64,000 bases of DNA, taken from Clostridium polyendosporum. GTDB taxonomy: Bacteria; Bacillota; Clostridia; Clostridiales; Clostridiaceae. The stretch's first letter is position 1, and every line of letters begins with the position of its first letter. Where the stretch lies: NCBI RefSeq assembly GCF_018332455.1, contig NZ_BOPZ01000006.1:92050-156049 (forward strand). The letters run 5' to 3'. Under the pieces are notes generated by a model. The model was not told where the DNA came from and made no database searches. It worked only from the letters and a program-made list of their open reading frames with translations. Below, in pieces: positions 61,695-64,000 of this stretch. Made by a program: the position numbers and the translations under genes.

Positions 61695-61861
61695 ATTAAT
61701 TAACTGTTCTAGCTAAAGCAACGTCAAAGTCTATAACATATGTATCCACATACTCGCCTAATATATCTATCAAGTGTCTTGGAGATACTCCATTATCATA
61801 TATCATTTTTAATAAATTGTGTACTTTATGTCTTTGTGGACTTATTGAAGCTATGGCTTCT
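61695..61861 (-). pseudogene. 5'-deleted copy of the DUF6514-like gene
   Basis: Over 160 bp match the 3' half of the gene at 54712-55065 with only a few changes. Identity extends through the stop into the terminator and ends abruptly at 61861, exactly where a cupin fragment begins. No start remains. Confidence 0.85.
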
Positions 61862-62010
61862 TATAGAAGGCTGTTTTTATAGACTTTTCTTTGAAAATCC
61901 AGGTTATATTTACTACTACCCATTTTAACAAGTCCTTGATCTTCTTCAATACGTGTGAATTGATCAATGTTGGGATGAATCTCTAAACCTGCGTCTTCTG
62001 GGCTTAATAT
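61861..62010 (-). pseudogene. Fragment of a cupin-domain protein
   Basis: The minus-strand frame reads ILSPEDAGLEIHPNIDQF, TRIEEDQGLVKMGSSK and YNLDFQRKVYKNSLL before a stop. The middle matches the NIDQFxRIEEGQGLVxMG pattern of small clostridial cupins. Start and end of the domain are both missing. Confidence 0.6.
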
Positions 62011-62044
62011 CTAGCTTTTTTCTATAAAATATTAGATGTTATTT

Positions 62045-62812
62045 CTAAACTGCTGTCCATCCTCCATCTACATTTAGAATTTGTCCTGTTGTATAGCTTG
62101 AAGCATCAGAAGCTAAATAAACAATTGCACCGTCTAATTCACCTTCACGCCCAAATCTCCCCATAGGGCAGAAAGTTTTAACTACTGGAGAAAATTCTGC
62201 ATCATCCACAAGCTCAGCAGTCATTTCGCTTTCAAAATAACCAGGGCCGATAGCATTTACAGTAATATTATATTTTGCCCACTCAGTTGCTAAAGCTTTT
62301 GTAAACATAAGCACACCACCCTTTACAGAACAATAAGCTGTAAGTGGCATATAAGTAGATGCAACACTACTGTTTATTGAGCCTATATTTATAATTTTTC
62401 CATAATTATTCTCAATCATAATCTTTCCAACTTCGCGTGAAAAATAAAATACACTGTTTAAATCTACATTAACCATTGTTTCCCAAAGTTCATCTGATTG
62501 CTTTTCAGCAGGAGCATCTAAAGCGATAGCTGCATTATTTACTAAAATATCAATTTTACCGAAATGTTCTTTTATCTTAGCAACGGTTTCTTTAATTTCA
62601 TCTACTTTTGCTACATCACATTTTAGAGATACGCATTTAACTCCAAGTGCTTCTATTTCTGCTTTAACTTGATTTAATTTTTCAAGTCTTCTTGCAACAA
62701 TTGCTATATCAGCACCTTGTCTAGCAAGAGCCTTTGCGAATTGAACTCCGAGTCCTGAAGAAGCTCCTGTAACTAGAGCAACTTTACCACTTAAATCAAA
62801 CATATTAATCAT
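62045..62812 (-). CDS. SDR family oxidoreductase (classical, FabG/gluconate dehydrogenase-like)
   Basis: A complete 255-residue NAD(P)-dependent dehydrogenase: TGASSGLG cofactor loop at about 16-23, NNAA at about 91, catalytic Ser in GSINSSV, YCSVKGG (Tyr-x3-Lys) near 160, and the C-terminal NVDGGWTAV. The segment MFDLSGKVALVTG and the PMGRFGREGELDGAIVYL stretch resemble gluconate 5-dehydrogenase or FabG-type enzymes. AAGGA lies 7 nt before ATG 62812. Monocistronic; substrate not determinable. Confidence 0.9.
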   Translation of the reverse strand: MINMFDLSGKVALVTGASSGLGVQFAKALARQGADIAIVARRLEKLNQVKAEIEALGVKCVSLKCDVAKVDEIKETVAKIKEHFGKIDILVNNAAIALDAPAEKQSDELWETMVNVDLNSVFYFSREVGKIMIENNYGKIINIGSINSSVASTYMPLTAYCSVKGGVLMFTKALATEWAKYNITVNAIGPGYFESEMTAELVDDAEFSPVVKTFCPMGRFGREGELDGAIVYLASDASSYTTGQILNVDGGWTAV

Positions 62813-63069
62813 AATTATATCCTTCCTCTATAAATAAATTTTTTTTAAAATTATTTTTTAAGTTTGTGATTATTGTAATTATATACCCAAATTCATAATA
62901 ATTTCATATTATACCATTTTAGGGTAGAATAGCATACCTGACCTTTTAAAAAAACAAAAACTTAGTGCAAAAAACTAATATTTTTTAAAAAAAGTTATAT
63001 CTGTAAATCGTGCCGAAAGACTTTTACTGACTTTATACGCTTACCACATCATAATAGTAAGAAGGATAT

Positions 63070-63378
63070 TAAAAAGTGGATACTCTATGTTAGATGTATG
63101 ATAAATGGCTATTCAATAAGGAAATGTGCAAAGATAGTTGATATTAGCATACCTACATCATTTAACAATGATTCACTCCATTCCTATCTGGCTTGCAGCA
63201 ATAAGTGTATTTCTAATATAGGGAGTTAAGATACCTAAATGCTCCATAGGTAAGACAAACATACTATAACCTTTTTGAGTATGCACGTGTCATAAATAGT
63301 GGAGAGGATACAGCCCCTGTGATTAGAAAGATGTTTAGATATGTAGACTTTGTATATGAATATTTGAAACTAAATTAA
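63070..63378 (+). pseudogene. Degenerate IS1595-like transposase
   Basis: Two pieces in different frames: KWILYVRCMINGYSIRKCA followed by KIVDISIPTSFN, and later GEDTAPVIRKMFRYVDFVYEYLKLN with a stop. The first resembles the N-terminal helix-turn-helix region of IS1595/ISXO2-type transposases. Over half the gene is missing between them. Confidence 0.5.
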
Positions 63379-63659
63379 CTATATAGTATCAGTAAAAGTG
63401 GAGAGTTATAATTTTTAAAAAGTTATCTTTACAGTAGAGAAGGGAATAATATTAGATATTATCATAATTATATTAGTATTTTTTGTTCTTCTATTTTGAA
63501 ATTATAGTTATTTTAATATGTTAATAGATGCATTAATTCGCGCTAAGTCTAGTTGTAATAATCAGGTTTCTCGTATAAATCTACCTAGCGTATCACTAAT
63601 AGGATAGCTGACAATAAACGAGGAAAAAAGATAAATATCGAGATATTTTGATAATACGA

Positions 63660-63995
63660 TATAAAAGCACTTTTTTGTTATTAGTTTATGTGATAAGATA
63701 GTTGATGTCGCTGCGGTGAGCAAGCGATAAAGAAGTCAACAACAAAGTGTTGACAACAGCTTTAGATGTGATAAGATATCACTTGTCGGTTCAACTCGGC
63801 AAACTAAAAGTAGTTTCTCTATAGATGTCAATTGAACTTTAAAAATTATAAAAAAGGTTGTTGACAGAGAAACGAAAAGCTGATAAGATAGTCAAGCAGT
63901 CAGTTGATGACATGCAAAAATAACTTGGTCTTTGAAAATTAAACAGAGGAAATTAAGTACAGCAATTCTTTTGAGAGCATAGAGATTAAACTTTT
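63660..63995 (+). promoter_or_regulatory. rRNA operon promoters and leader
   Basis: TTGACA-N16-TAAGAT (63750-63777) and TTGACA-N17-TAAGAT (63861-63889) are two strong sigma-A promoters. A third TGTGATAAGATA occurs at 63690 without a clear -35. Downstream, TCTTTGAAAATTAAACAG (from about 63932) is the usual clostridial box preceding 16S rRNA. The last bases, AAATT, are probably the first nucleotides of 16S rRNA, which continues beyond the window. Confidence 0.85.
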
Positions 63996-64000
63996 AAATT

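Noticed and set aside
61740..61928. Plus-strand 62-codon frame
   Set aside because: It runs antisense across the duplicated DUF6514-like fragment and the cupin fragment; no family similarity.

Overview
The window is AT-rich, with strong GGAGG-type ribosome binding sites, and its gene content is typical of Clostridium sensu stricto: DUF4317, the YvrJ/DUF1659/DUF2922 trio, EFR1-type ferredoxin-flavodoxin and ferredoxin-nitroreductases. It ends at the 5' edge of a 16S rRNA gene. The organism is most likely a saccharolytic anaerobic Clostridium; the species cannot be fixed from the window. All family names come from reading the translations by eye, and no database search was run.

Layout. 0-3.4 kb: a secreted multi-module GH32 fructanase that runs off the left edge, with a palindromic operator and a 21-bp tandem repeat upstream. 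4-9 kb: redox and efflux genes (EFR1 protein, ferredoxin-nitroreductase, MFS pump, flavin reductase) beside a divergent TetR gene with a paired operator. 9.6-11.5 kb: an ADP-ribosylglycohydrolase facing a small intracellular protein with ADP-ribosyltransferase motifs. 12-20 kb: Gfo/Idh/MocA oxidoreductase, a vanadium-haloperoxidase-like enzyme, DUF4317 and HutD. 20.5-24 kb: the DUF2922/DUF1659/YvrJ trio, an RHH-like protein and a phage replisome organizer. 24.3-26 kb: an IS110 element with a structured 5' flank that may hold a bridge RNA. 26.3-34.2 kb: a defence-like island (DUF262+HEPN, McrA-like HNH, MazG+DUF2075 helicase-nuclease, a frameshifted EVE-type gene, an AlkD fragment).

34.2-39.8 kb: a PrpR-like sigma-54 activator followed by a perfect -24/-12 promoter and a four-gene sugar-acid operon (aldolase, KdgT permease, split altronate-dehydratase-like enzyme). 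40.2-45.9 kb: ApbE flavin transferase and a 1203-residue membrane Fe-S protein with eight tandem FMN-binding domains behind a Fur box, probably a multi-flavinylated electron conduit. 46.7-50.6 kb: an unknown protein and a large transglutaminase-like protein. 51-56 kb: broken genes (2-hydroxyacid dehydrogenase/rocB junction, PII fragment, QueG-like fragment, tRNA-Arg 3' half) around an intact amt. 56.5-59.3 kb: a collagen/SHAEG-repeat/Peptidase_G2 surface protein. 59.6-62.8 kb: LysR with a divergent ferredoxin-nitroreductase, then an SDR. 62.8-64 kb: transposase debris and the promoter/leader region of an rRNA operon.

A recurring theme is local duplication followed by decay. Truncated second copies of DUF2922, YvrJ, the replisome-organizer locus, the DUF6514-like gene and a promoter-plus-start segment lie kilobases from their intact partners, and two short sequences occur three times each between genes.
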